From NCBI GenBank assembly GCA_036651815.1, contig JAVVXB010000014.1, positions 4,878 through 68,877 of the forward strand: DNA of 64,000 bases, in the 5' to 3' direction. This DNA comes from JAVVXB01 sp036651815. Its GTDB lineage: Bacteria > Bacillota > Clostridia > Christensenellales > CAG-138. Shown one piece after another: positions 35,786-43,655 of this stretch (positions within the stretch are counted from its first letter, which is position 1; the number at the start of each line of letters is the position of its first letter). A model generated the notes under the pieces. The model was not told the origin of the DNA. It worked only from the letters and a program-made list of their open reading frames with translations, and ran no database searches. The translations under genes and the position numbers were made by a program.

Positions 35786-37538
35786 AAAAGGCTGCAAATT
35801 TGATTTCTGGAGTTTTATCACGGTTTTATCCCTGATTTTCTTTGGGATGTTCTTGATATACCCCGTTACTCGATTGGTTGGAAATGCCTTTCAAACCGTT
35901 GATAATCCCGGCACATTTTCGCTTGACAACTTTATAAAATTCGTATCCTCCGCCTATTACCGCCAAGCAATTTGGAATTCTGTCAAGGTTACGCTGCTTG
36001 CAACCATATTTGCAGTCATCATCGGCGTATCCCTTGCCTACATCACAACGAATTACAAGATCACCGGCAGCAAGGCGGTTAACATTCTCATCATCATGTC
36101 GATGTTCTCGCCACCTTTTATCGGCGCATATTCTTGGATTCTACTTCTTGGTCGTGCGGGCAGCGTCACACAGTTCTTCGCAAAACTTGGCATCAATATT
36201 CCTACGATCTATGGATTCTCCGGCATTTTGCTGGTCTTCACGTTACATCTGTTTATTTACATCTATATGTACGCAAAGGGCGCCTTGAAAAAGGTCGATA
36301 AATCACTCGGTGAAGCGGCGGAAAGTCTCGGCGACCACGGCTTGAAAAAAATCCTGAAGATCAGTTTGCCGCTGATTACGCCTACAATCCTTGCCGGCGC
36401 AGCAATCATCTTTCTAAAAGCGTTTGCGGACTACGGAACCCCGCGGCTCATCGGCGAAGGCTATACAACCATGCCGGTGCTCGTTTACAACGAGTGGCTG
36501 AGCGAAGAAGGTTCGGATGCATATTTTGCATCGACCATCGCGCTCATTATGATCATCGTAGCGGTTGCTATCTTCTTGCTGCAAATGTATTTCAGCCGCA
36601 AGAATTACAACATGAACATGCTCAATCCGCCTGAACAGAAAAAGATGCGCGGCTTTGGCAACGTTGTCGCGCACAGCTACGTTTACTTTGTTACCTTCCT
36701 TGCCGTGCTACCCATGCTGTATTGTCTAATGCTCTCGTTCCGAGATGTCAAGCACGGCATCATCAACAATACTTGGACGCTATCGAACTATTCGTTCGCT
36801 TGGACAAAGTTGGGCGGTGCAATCGGGAATACGTTTAAGTTTGCAATCATTGCCATCATCTTCATTGTGATATTCGGCACGATGTTTGCTTATATCACCG
36901 TGCGCCGCAAGAATATATTTTCCCGTATCCTCGACACCTGCGCACAGCTTCCGTATGTTATTTCCGGGATCATCTTCGGACTGATGATTCTGATCTGCTA
37001 CAACAACGGTATCGGTTTTCCGGCAAAATTCTCTGCCGATATGAACGCTAGGATTGCAGTGGAACGTTCTGTCGAAATTTTTGGACGCGTAATTACGCTT
37101 ACGAAAGGCTCCGTCAACTTCTTGGCCATCGGTGGAACCGGGGCAATTATTGTCATCGCCTACATCGTACGCAGACTGCCGTATACGCTGCGCTCCAGTG
37201 CTTCAATTCTTCGGCAGATCAATCCAAACATCGAGGAAGCGTCCCTTTCCCTCGGATACAGCTCCGCGCCAACGTTCTTTCGTGTGACGCTACCGGCGAT
37301 GATACCAGGCGTCGTGTCCGGTGCGATTCTCAGTTGGATTACACTCATTCAGGAATTATCCTCAACGATGATGTTGTATACCAACAAGACCGCAACGATG
37401 TCTATTGCAATCTTTTCGCAAGTCAGCCGCGGAGCCTATGGGGTCGCTTCGGCTTTGTCCACAATCCTATCGATTACGGTTGTCACTTCCATGCTGATAT
37501 TCTTTCGTTTAACCGGCAATTCGGATATCGACATGTAA
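35778..37538 (+). CDS. ABC importer permease with two fused membrane domains (FbpB-like)
   Basis: A 586-residue permease formed of two consecutive binding-protein-dependent transport domains. The first has its EAA loop at AAESLGDHGLKKILKISLPL and the second at EEASLSLGYSSAPTFFRVTL. About twelve hydrophobic helices are visible. The fused arrangement is typical of the iron(III)/AfuB/2-aminoethylphosphonate branch. A hairpin, TTATCCCGC with GCGGGGGATAA (37550-37575), follows the stop and may reduce read-through into the HAD genes. Confidence 0.93.
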   Translation: MFKKGCKFDFWSFITVLSLIFFGMFLIYPVTRLVGNAFQTVDNPGTFSLDNFIKFVSSAYYRQAIWNSVKVTLLATIFAVIIGVSLAYITTNYKITGSKAVNILIIMSMFSPPFIGAYSWILLLGRAGSVTQFFAKLGINIPTIYGFSGILLVFTLHLFIYIYMYAKGALKKVDKSLGEAAESLGDHGLKKILKISLPLITPTILAGAAIIFLKAFADYGTPRLIGEGYTTMPVLVYNEWLSEEGSDAYFASTIALIMIIVAVAIFLLQMYFSRKNYNMNMLNPPEQKKMRGFGNVVAHSYVYFVTFLAVLPMLYCLMLSFRDVKHGIINNTWTLSNYSFAWTKLGGAIGNTFKFAIIAIIFIVIFGTMFAYITVRRKNIFSRILDTCAQLPYVISGIIFGLMILICYNNGIGFPAKFSADMNARIAVERSVEIFGRVITLTKGSVNFLAIGGTGAIIVIAYIVRRLPYTLRSSASILRQINPNIEEASLSLGYSSAPTFFRVTLPAMIPGVVSGAILSWITLIQELSSTMMLYTNKTATMSIAIFSQVSRGAYGVASALSTILSITVVTSMLIFFRLTGNSDIDM

Positions 37539-37549
37539 TCTTCGCTCAA

Positions 37550-37575
37550 TTATCCCGCGCCTTTGCGGGGGATAA
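37550..37575 (+). promoter_or_regulatory. Hairpin between permease and first HAD gene
   Basis: TTATCCCGC and GCGGGGGATAA pair with one bulged G. No T run follows, so transcription probably continues with processing or partial attenuation. Confidence 0.5.
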
Positions 37576-37610
37576 AATTCAAAATTGGTGAATGATACCT
37601 GAGGAGTACT

Positions 37611-38462
37611 ATGAAAAAATTTGACAAAACACAGATTAAGGCCATTACGTTCGACTTTGACGGTACATCCTTGCAGCGCGACCAGACATGGTTGAGCTTC
37701 CGCAACATGCACGCACTCAAAGAGTGTCAAAAAAGAGGCATTCTCTGCATTCCTTGCACTGGTCGCAACGCCGACATGTTTCCCCCGCAAATCGATCGCG
37801 ATTTTTCCTTCCGCTATTGGGTAACCGCAGCAGGTTGCCGCGTGATTGATCGGCTGACAAGCGAAGTTATTTATAAAGAGACTTTCACCCCAGAACAAAC
37901 TGCTGCGCTTTGCCGGCTTTATGAAGGACAGCATATTTACAGTGAAATTGCTGCAGAGGGACGGTTGTACTTCGAAAAGGAAGTGCTGGATGAACTGTAC
38001 CGTTACCCCGTACCGCCGCATCATGTTTGGTATCTTGAATCCGGTAAGCAGACCTGTGTATTTGGTAAGCTGTCCGATTTCTTTCTTCAACAGAATATAG
38101 GTGTTGAAAAATTTAATCTCTACGGCGTACCACCAGAAAAACAGAAATTCATATCGGAAGAACTCCGTTCAAAACCGTATGTCGAGTTTCTCGATGGAAC
38201 TTCCGAAGATGTCCAATTCTACAGCACCAACACGGATCGTGTGAAAGCAGTCGAAACGCTGCTTCACCGCCTCGGCTTAACGTTTGATAACGTTATGAGC
38301 ATCGGGGATTCCATGGGAATGGACAGCTCCATGATCACACGTGCGGCATTGGGCGTAACCGTTGCCAACGCCGACCAAGCCTTAAAGGATATTGCCGATG
38401 TCGTAACCGATGCTTCGGATAGAGATGGGCTAGCCAAGGCAATTGAACAGTACATTCTCTGA
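37611..38462 (+). CDS. HAD hydrolase, Cof/IIB subfamily
   Basis: Predicted phosphatase of 283 residues. Motif I is TFDFDGTSL (nucleophile the first Asp), motif II CTGRN, and motifs III/IV lie around RVKAVETLLHRLGL and SIGDSMGMDSSM. The cap between motifs II and III marks the Cof-type sugar-phosphate phosphatases. GAGGAG precedes the ATG. Position behind the importer suggests dephosphorylation of the imported compound. Its exact substrate is not shown by the sequence. Confidence 0.88.
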   Translation: MKKFDKTQIKAITFDFDGTSLQRDQTWLSFRNMHALKECQKRGILCIPCTGRNADMFPPQIDRDFSFRYWVTAAGCRVIDRLTSEVIYKETFTPEQTAALCRLYEGQHIYSEIAAEGRLYFEKEVLDELYRYPVPPHHVWYLESGKQTCVFGKLSDFFLQQNIGVEKFNLYGVPPEKQKFISEELRSKPYVEFLDGTSEDVQFYSTNTDRVKAVETLLHRLGLTFDNVMSIGDSMGMDSSMITRAALGVTVANADQALKDIADVVTDASDRDGLAKAIEQYIL

Positions 38463-38468
38463 GGCAGC

Positions 38469-39353
38469 ATGAATATGAACGTCAATACATGCGCACGCGC
38501 TTTTGAAGCCAAACATTCGTTCCTTGTTTGCATCGATTCGGACGGTTGCGCCTTTGATACAATGGAAATCAAGCATAAGGAGTGCTTTTGTCCTGCCACT
38601 ATCGATGTTTGGGGACTACAAGCCATTTCCCGCTATGCCCGTGAAGCTTGCGAATATGTCAATCTATATTCCAAGAGCCGCGGTTGCAGCCGTTTCCACG
38701 CAATCCTTCAGGAGTTGGATCTTCTGAGTGAACGCCCCGAAGTAAAGGCGAGGAACTTTCAAATGCCCGATTATACACCCCTGCGTCATTGGGTCGAAAC
38801 TGCGCCGATTCTGAATAATGCTGCGCTTGAGCAACTGACCGATGATCCCGTTTTAGCACGTACGCTGAAATGGTCGCTCGATATGAATCAGCGCGTTGCA
38901 AAAATGGTGCACGACATTCCCCCCTTCCCCTACGTTCGTGAATGTCTCGAGAAGCTGAGTCAGGTTGCTGATATCGTGATTGTTTCCGCCACACCACGCG
39001 AAGCCTTGCTTCATGAATGGCACGAGCATCGTCTCGACACATATGTTGCGTATCTCGGTGCACAGGAGAATGGCAGTAAGAAAGAAATCATCGCGTCCTC
39101 CGTCAAAGATGCCTACGATCTGAAGCACGTGCTGATGCTTGGCGACGCCCCAGGCGACCAACAGGCGGCGGCAGCCAACGGCATCCTCTTTTACCCCATT
39201 CGCCCAAACGATGAGGTCCGCTCATGGGACGAATTCTATCACACCGGCATTGATCAGTTTCTGAACGGCAACTATGCAGGTGCAGAAATGGAACGTCAAA
39301 CTGCACGTTTCCAGAAGTGTCTGCCGGATACTCCGCCATGGAAATGTTCCTGA
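38469..39353 (+). CDS. HAD-superfamily hydrolase, second copy of unrelated subtype
   Basis: A 294-residue HAD protein. Motif I is CIDSDGCAFDTME, motif II IVSATPREAL, and motif IV VLMLGDAPGDQQAAAANG. A large helical cap of about 110 residues sits between motifs I and II, unlike the Cof-type neighbour, so the two are not recent duplicates. The start is six bases after the first HAD gene. The second Asp of motif I is kept, so hydrolysis is expected. Substrate unknown; perhaps a second phosphoester of the same pathway. Confidence 0.8.
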   Translation: MNMNVNTCARAFEAKHSFLVCIDSDGCAFDTMEIKHKECFCPATIDVWGLQAISRYAREACEYVNLYSKSRGCSRFHAILQELDLLSERPEVKARNFQMPDYTPLRHWVETAPILNNAALEQLTDDPVLARTLKWSLDMNQRVAKMVHDIPPFPYVRECLEKLSQVADIVIVSATPREALLHEWHEHRLDTYVAYLGAQENGSKKEIIASSVKDAYDLKHVLMLGDAPGDQQAAAANGILFYPIRPNDEVRSWDEFYHTGIDQFLNGNYAGAEMERQTARFQKCLPDTPPWKCS

Positions 39354-39363
39354 AAACAAACGC

Positions 39364-39394
39364 AGAGGCATGTTACCCATACCTGCCTCTTTTT
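39364..39394 (+). terminator. Terminator-like hairpin before the amidohydrolase gene
   Basis: AGAGGCA-13-TGCCTCT followed by TTTT, ending 15 bases before the next ATG and overlapping its ribosome-site region. It may attenuate expression of the last gene. Confidence 0.5.
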
Positions 39395-39408
39395 CAAGGA
39401 GGAAACAT

Positions 39409-40299
39409 ATGATACTGAAAAAACTGGACATCCATGCGCATGTCATGCTCGAGCATGAGTATCCCTGCATGGGTCACGGAACCGAACCGGGTCTAACCTG
39501 CGAGGAACTTCGTACCATGTACGATGCCATCGGGGTTGAAAAAGGGGTTGTCCTGCCGATTGCGTCACCAGAACACATGTCCAACCTATTCACGATCCGC
39601 GATGCACGGCTTTGCTGCCAGAATTACCCGGAAACCATCGGTTGGTGGTTTTTAAATGTTGACCCGCGCTGGCTCAACAATAACGCCGACTCCGATCTAT
39701 CCATCGTCATGAAATACTATCAATCACTCGGTGCAAAAGGTATCGGTGAATTCACCGCAAACCTGCCGATTGACGATCCTATGATGCAAAACGTCTTCTA
39801 TCATGCAGAAAAGTGTAGCCTTCCGATTCTATTTCATGTTGGCAAACAGGGCGATGATTACGGAATCGTGGACGACCTTGGATTGCCGAAAATTGAAGCA
39901 ACGCTGAAACGTTTCCCCAAACTAATGCTGATCGGCCATAGCCATAAGTGGTGGTCTGAAATCAGTGGCGACTGCACATGGGAAAACCGCAGCGGCAACC
40001 CGAAGGGTCCCGTTACTCCCGGCGGACACGTGGTCGAATTGATGCGAAACTATCCAAATATGTATGGCGATCTTTCAGCAGGCTCTGGTGAAAACGCTAT
40101 TATGCGCGATCCCACGTTTGGCTATCACTTCCTCGAAGAATTCCAGGATAAGCTGTTCTTCGGCGTTGACTATTGTGGCTTAAGTAATTACCGCGTGCTC
40201 TCTGCGTTCCTTGATGAGGGTTTGGAAAATGGGAAAATCACTCAGAAAGCCTATAATAAGATTTGCCGTGAGAATCTTCTCGCGTTGATGTCCCGCTGA
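39409..40299 (+). CDS. Amidohydrolase-family TIM-barrel protein (Amidohydro_2)
   Basis: A 296-residue metal-dependent hydrolase or decarboxylase. The N-terminal LDIHAHVM carries the HxH metal pair. LPILFHVGKQG and MLIGHSHKWW supply further histidines, and FGVDYCG the late Asp. AAGGAGGA precedes the ATG; longer frames start inside the HAD gene and were rejected. It ends the importer/HAD operon. It may open or trim the dephosphorylated substrate. The reaction is not identifiable without close homologues. Confidence 0.8.
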   Translation: MILKKLDIHAHVMLEHEYPCMGHGTEPGLTCEELRTMYDAIGVEKGVVLPIASPEHMSNLFTIRDARLCCQNYPETIGWWFLNVDPRWLNNNADSDLSIVMKYYQSLGAKGIGEFTANLPIDDPMMQNVFYHAEKCSLPILFHVGKQGDDYGIVDDLGLPKIEATLKRFPKLMLIGHSHKWWSEISGDCTWENRSGNPKGPVTPGGHVVELMRNYPNMYGDLSAGSGENAIMRDPTFGYHFLEEFQDKLFFGVDYCGLSNYRVLSAFLDEGLENGKITQKAYNKICRENLLALMSR

Positions 40300-40375
40300 C
40301 CGAATCACTTGCATTGGCCACTACAACAAAGCAGCTGCATATAAACCACCCCTTGTCAAGAAGACCGGTAAAACA

Positions 40376-40426
40376 ACAAAAAAACGAATCAAGATCGCTG
40401 TTGCCGAAAGGTGGCAGCGATTCTTG
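40376..40426 (-). terminator. Terminator at the 3' end of the IS remnant
   Basis: A 16-pair stem with a GAAA loop on the plus strand (40390-40426) is followed on the minus strand by ATTCGTTTTTTG. It would end transcription arriving from the transposase side and shield the plus-strand importer operon. Confidence 0.65.
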
Positions 40427-40800
40427 CTTTAAGCGGCAATCATTGCTTTGTATTGCTGAATCCGTTTGTTTTCCGGGATTAGGATATTGCGCCGGCGGAT
40501 TGGCGTTCAGAGCAGCTATACGCACTTCCATAGGCGTGCGGTTTCCAAAACGTTTCTGATGCCGCTCACCGTTGTAGAAGTGAACATCCTTTTCAATGAC
40601 AGTGCGGAGTGTGGCCTCATCCTCAAACTTGTTGGGACAAAACATCTCGGCCTTTACGAGGCCCCGGAAGCCCTCAGTCGAATCATTGTCAATACAGTAT
40701 CCGATACGGGACATAGACCGGGCCATGCCCTGCGCTTGGAGTTTCATCTAAAAAGCTTTGGCGGTATATTGAAAATCACGGTCGCTGTGAAAGATTGGCT

Positions 40801-40855
40801 TTGCACTGGGATTCACCTGTATCGCCTTGTTAAACGTTTCGAATACAAGGCGATT
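40801..40855. repeat. 55-base sequence repeated exactly across the gap, left copy
   Basis: Identical base for base to 40956-41010 and ends exactly where the N run starts. Looks like an unmerged contig overlap, not a biological repeat. Confidence 0.95.
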
Positions 40856-40955
40856 NNNNNNNNNNNNNNNNNNNNNNNNNNNNNNNNNNNNNNNNNNNNN
40901 NNNNNNNNNNNNNNNNNNNNNNNNNNNNNNNNNNNNNNNNNNNNNNNNNNNNNNN
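40856..40955. other. Assembly gap, 100 N
   Basis: Exactly 100 undetermined bases, the usual placeholder length. The sequences on both sides are the same 55 bases. If they are merged, the transposase frame reads through as NQNRLVFETFNKAIQVNPSA without loss, so little or nothing is probably missing. Confidence 0.97.
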
Positions 40956-41010
40956 TTGCACTGGGATTCACCTGTATCGCCTTGTTAAACGTTTCGAATA
41001 CAAGGCGATT
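40956..41010. repeat. 55-base sequence repeated exactly across the gap, right copy
   Basis: Identical to 40801-40855 and starts directly after the N run. See the gap entry for interpretation. Confidence 0.95.
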
Positions 41011-41504
41011 CTGGTTACGTGGGAAATAATGGTGCGGTCGTATCAGTCTAAAATGGCGCTCAGATACAGCTTGTGAACCATCGACCCTTCATACCATTTG
41101 AATTCTGTCACGTCCGTTACTCATTTTTCGGTCGGCATAGTTGAGTTGGACTCTCGTTTCAAAAGGTTTTCAGCTGTGGTTTCCGGCGTGGATTTCATAT
41201 GCTTCTTCGCCTTTTTGCGAATAACAAAATGGATATACAACGCTTTCATAATTCGGTGAATCCGGTTTTGCTGTAATGTATGCCGTTGAAGTGATTGATC
41301 CATGCAGTCCTTCTACGATAACCAAGAATGTGGTTGAATCTTTCATCATATTCCCGAATCAACTCTGCTAGGTGAATATTTCCCTGTTCCATTTGGGGTA
41401 CAGCGCGATGAACCCAGTTATAGTAGGCTGCCTTGGCGATGCCGACACACCCGGCGGATGCTCCAATGCTTTTTAATGCTAAAGTGTTGTATTGCTAAAT
41501 AATA

Positions 41505-41850
41505 CGATTCAACGCGTAGCTTTCCCAGCGTCTTCTCCCTTCGAATTCCTTCCCTTTTTTAACAGTTCAGCCAACATTTTGCTTTCTTCCAACTGTCGCT
41601 TTAAGCGCTCATTCTCCCTGCAAAGCCGCTCCAGCTCGTCCACCTCATCGTCACTTTTTGGTGGCCCCGGAGGTCTTGCGCCCTTCTTCTCCAAGCTTAT
41701 CGTACTTTTTTTACCCATGAATCGACTCGGCTGTAAGACACTTCGTAGCATGCCGCCGCTTCCTTGTAGTTGCCGTCATGGGCAATACAATATTCCGTGT
41801 AACCAATGCGCTCCTGCGTGCTTTCTCCATTTGCACAAACGACGCCCTGC
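41505..41850 (-). pseudogene. IS3 transposase OrfA (helix-turn-helix) remnant
   Basis: The expected order is present in three different frames: TQERIGYTEYCIAHDGNYKE and SYSRVDSWVKK, then after a run of seven A KKYDKLGEEGRKTSGATKK, then DDEVDELERLCRENERLKRQ with LEESKMLAELLKK. Thus two frameshifts break the gene, one at the A run near 41704-41712 and one just after ATKK. The N-terminal Met is also absent. The leucine-zipper-like end is typical of IS3 OrfA. Confidence 0.85.
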
Positions 41851-41859
41851 AGGTATAAT
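41831..41859 (+). promoter_or_regulatory. murI promoter at the edge of the IS remnant
   Basis: TTGCAC (41831-41836) and TATAAT (41854-41859) with a 17-base spacer, 27 bases before the murI start. The -35 box lies within the first readable codons of the IS orfA on the opposite strand, so the element may have supplied part of the promoter. Confidence 0.65.
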
Positions 41860-41885
41860 AGCATTATATGTAAGGAGAATGAACT

Positions 41886-42662
41886 GTGGATACAAGACCC
41901 ATTGGTTTCTTGGATTCCGGGCTTGGCGGGATCAGCGTACTGCGATCCGCCGTCCGGCAACTTCCCCACGAGGACTATCTTTATTACGGAGATAACGGCA
42001 ACGCTCCCTATGGTGATAAAGCAGAAGCGGAGATTACGCGCCTCACGCTGATCTGCGCGCGTGCGCTTGTGCAGCGCAATGTCAAAGCCATCGTGCTTGC
42101 GTGCAATACCGCCACCGCCACCTGTATCGAAACCATGCGTGACGAATTGGATTTGCCTGTCGTCAGCGTGGAACCAGCCATAAAACCCGCATGTAGCGTG
42201 CCCGGCAACGGCCGTATTCTCATGATGGCAACCTTGGCCACCACGCACTTGAAGCGTTATCTGGATCTTCAATCCCGCATGCCCGATCCATCTCGCGTCA
42301 TCAACGTCCCTTGTCCTGGTCTTGTGGATCGCATCGAACAAGGTATATTTCGTGCAGATGCCTTTGACGACCTGCTGAATCGTTATCTGTACGCATACAG
42401 CGGCATACAAATCGATGGGATCGTCTTGGGCTGTACGCACTATATCTTCGTCAAGCAAGCCATTGCGCGCTACGCAAAGCTTCACTTTAAAGGGCCTTGT
42501 AGAATCTATGACGGTAACGATGCGACCGCCTTGCAGCTTGACCACATCCTGCAATCACAACATTTACAGAATGACCGCGGTTCCGGCAAGGTTGTGTTTC
42601 TAACCAGCGGAGAGGCAGCGCATTATCAACCGATCTTTAATCTGCTATTTCAGCAACCTTAA
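41886..42662 (+). CDS. murI: Glutamate racemase
   Basis: Makes D-glutamate for peptidoglycan by a two-cysteine mechanism. GFLDSGLGGISVLR is the N-terminal hallmark. The catalytic cysteines lie in LACNTATA and LGCTHY, and GDNGNAPYGDKA lies between. At 258 residues it is complete. Translation starts at GTG, preceded by TAAGGAGAA at proper spacing. Confidence 0.95.
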   Translation: MDTRPIGFLDSGLGGISVLRSAVRQLPHEDYLYYGDNGNAPYGDKAEAEITRLTLICARALVQRNVKAIVLACNTATATCIETMRDELDLPVVSVEPAIKPACSVPGNGRILMMATLATTHLKRYLDLQSRMPDPSRVINVPCPGLVDRIEQGIFRADAFDDLLNRYLYAYSGIQIDGIVLGCTHYIFVKQAIARYAKLHFKGPCRIYDGNDATALQLDHILQSQHLQNDRGSGKVVFLTSGEAAHYQPIFNLLFQQP

Positions 42663-42876
42663 TCGATATCAATGTGCTTGATGAACCGACAACCAATTTT
42701 GATCAATCAGCCTCAGCGGTCAAAGAAAGCCGAATCTCGCTTACGCTTGATCCCGCTTTCATTGACCGTCTGTGTGAGATTCGTTGCGTGCTGTCTTTCT
42801 GTGTGAAACCTGTGATATATATAATCGATCGTGGCAGCATCCACCCAGTCTACTTCTTGCATAGTGCGCGCCATTT

Positions 42877-42904
42877 TTGACGAGTTGCACCAAGATATTA
42901 TAAA
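42877..42904 (+). promoter_or_regulatory. Promoter of the YheO-type regulator
   Basis: TTGACG (42877-42882) and TATAAA (42899-42904) with a 16-base spacer, 43 bases before the ATG. The rest of 42663-42946 has no convincing gene. Confidence 0.5.
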
Positions 42905-42946
42905 ATCGATCGAACGATTAAATCGCACAGAGGAGAACACAAACTC

Positions 42947-43570
42947 ATGAATATCGTTTTATTGGATGCGCTTTGCCGTACTGCAGCCGCACTTGCAGAG
43001 ATGTTTGGCAGAAGCTGTGAAACGGTGGTACATGATTTTTCCAATGCAGACTGCCGCATTGTCGCGATATTTAACGGGCATGTATCCGGCCGCAACGCAG
43101 ACTCAACTGATACAATTTACGGGATTACGATTTCCTCGCTCGATTGCAAAGAAATGATTCCTGATTGCGACTATGTCAATACCATGGTTGTTACGAAGGA
43201 CGGTCGGCGCATTAAGACCACGTCGATCAATTACATCGGAGAGGGCTATCATTATGTACTGGGCGTCAATTTCGATACGTCAGCATTGGAAGCCGCAGAT
43301 GGCGTGCTGCGCGATTTGCTGTCAGCCGATGGTGATTTTGATAATACAACGCTTGCGGATAAAAAACTTTCCGCTGCATTTGACCAATGTCTCGCGATCG
43401 TTGGCAAGCCCATCGGAAAACTGACCAAGCGCGACCGGATGCAAATTGTTTCGATACTCAACAATAACGGACTTTTTTCGGTGCAAAAAGCCGTTCCGTA
43501 TGTATCCGAACGGTTCGGCATGTCCCGATTTACAGTCTATAATTATCTCAATGAACTCAAGCAGAAATAA
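42947..43570 (+). CDS. YheO-like PAS/helix-turn-helix transcriptional regulator
   Basis: A 207-residue regulator. The N-terminal part (about 1-125) resembles the PAS-like YheO domain: CETVVHDFSNADCRIVAIFN with HVSGRNADSTDT. The C-terminal helix-turn-helix is RDRMQIVSILNNNGLFSVQK, then YVSERFGMSRFTVYNYLNEL. AGAGGAG precedes the ATG. The MATE gene lies opposite, ending 86 bases away. Ligand and targets are unknown. Confidence 0.85.
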   Translation: MNIVLLDALCRTAAALAEMFGRSCETVVHDFSNADCRIVAIFNGHVSGRNADSTDTIYGITISSLDCKEMIPDCDYVNTMVVTKDGRRIKTTSINYIGEGYHYVLGVNFDTSALEAADGVLRDLLSADGDFDNTTLADKKLSAAFDQCLAIVGKPIGKLTKRDRMQIVSILNNNGLFSVQKAVPYVSERFGMSRFTVYNYLNELKQK

Positions 43571-43655
43571 AGACTGCTCCTCCGACCCGCAGAGGGCCGT
43601 ATGGCTCTGTTGCTCAACCGGATCGGTACAAATCAGTTTTCCAAAATTGATGTTA

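Larger units (their letters stand above)
40430..41485 (-). pseudogene. IS3 transposase OrfB (integrase) remnant
   Basis: Fragments of an rve-type integrase can be read in order: IAKAAYYNWVHR, ILGYRR, then VIRKKAKKHMKSTPETTAEN, VTDVTEFKWYEGSMVHKLYL, FHSDRDFQYTAKAF, MARSMSRIGYCIDNDSTEGF and FYNGERHQKRFGNRTPMEVR. In-frame stops replace expected residues at several points: TGA for the Trp of EKWVTD, TGA in ILDxYDR, and TAG after YTAKAF. A frameshift occurs near 41015-41025, and the gap falls at the NQNRLVFETFNKA region. The Asp of the first DDE position (TDVTEF) remains. Inactive. Confidence 0.88.
40340..41850 (-). mobile_element. Degenerate IS3-family (IS150-like) insertion sequence
   Basis: Remnants of orfA and orfB in IS3 order, read on the minus strand, with many stops and frameshifts. 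The 3' end shows TCTTCTTGACAAGGGGTGG, resembling IS150-type termini. A clear matching repeat on the other side was not found, so both ends are approximate. The copy contains the assembly gap. It sits between the amidohydrolase gene and murI without cutting either. Confidence 0.85.

Noticed and set aside
40430..41485. Several TGA codons where Trp or Leu is expected in OrfB, as if TGA were recoded
   Set aside because: TAG stops and frameshifts occur in the same remnant, and all neighbouring intact genes use TGA as stop. Simple decay explains it.
42674..42880. Short frame starting MLDEPTTNFD, like an ABC Walker B
   Set aside because: No other ABC motif on either side, no ribosome site; the match is short and likely chance.
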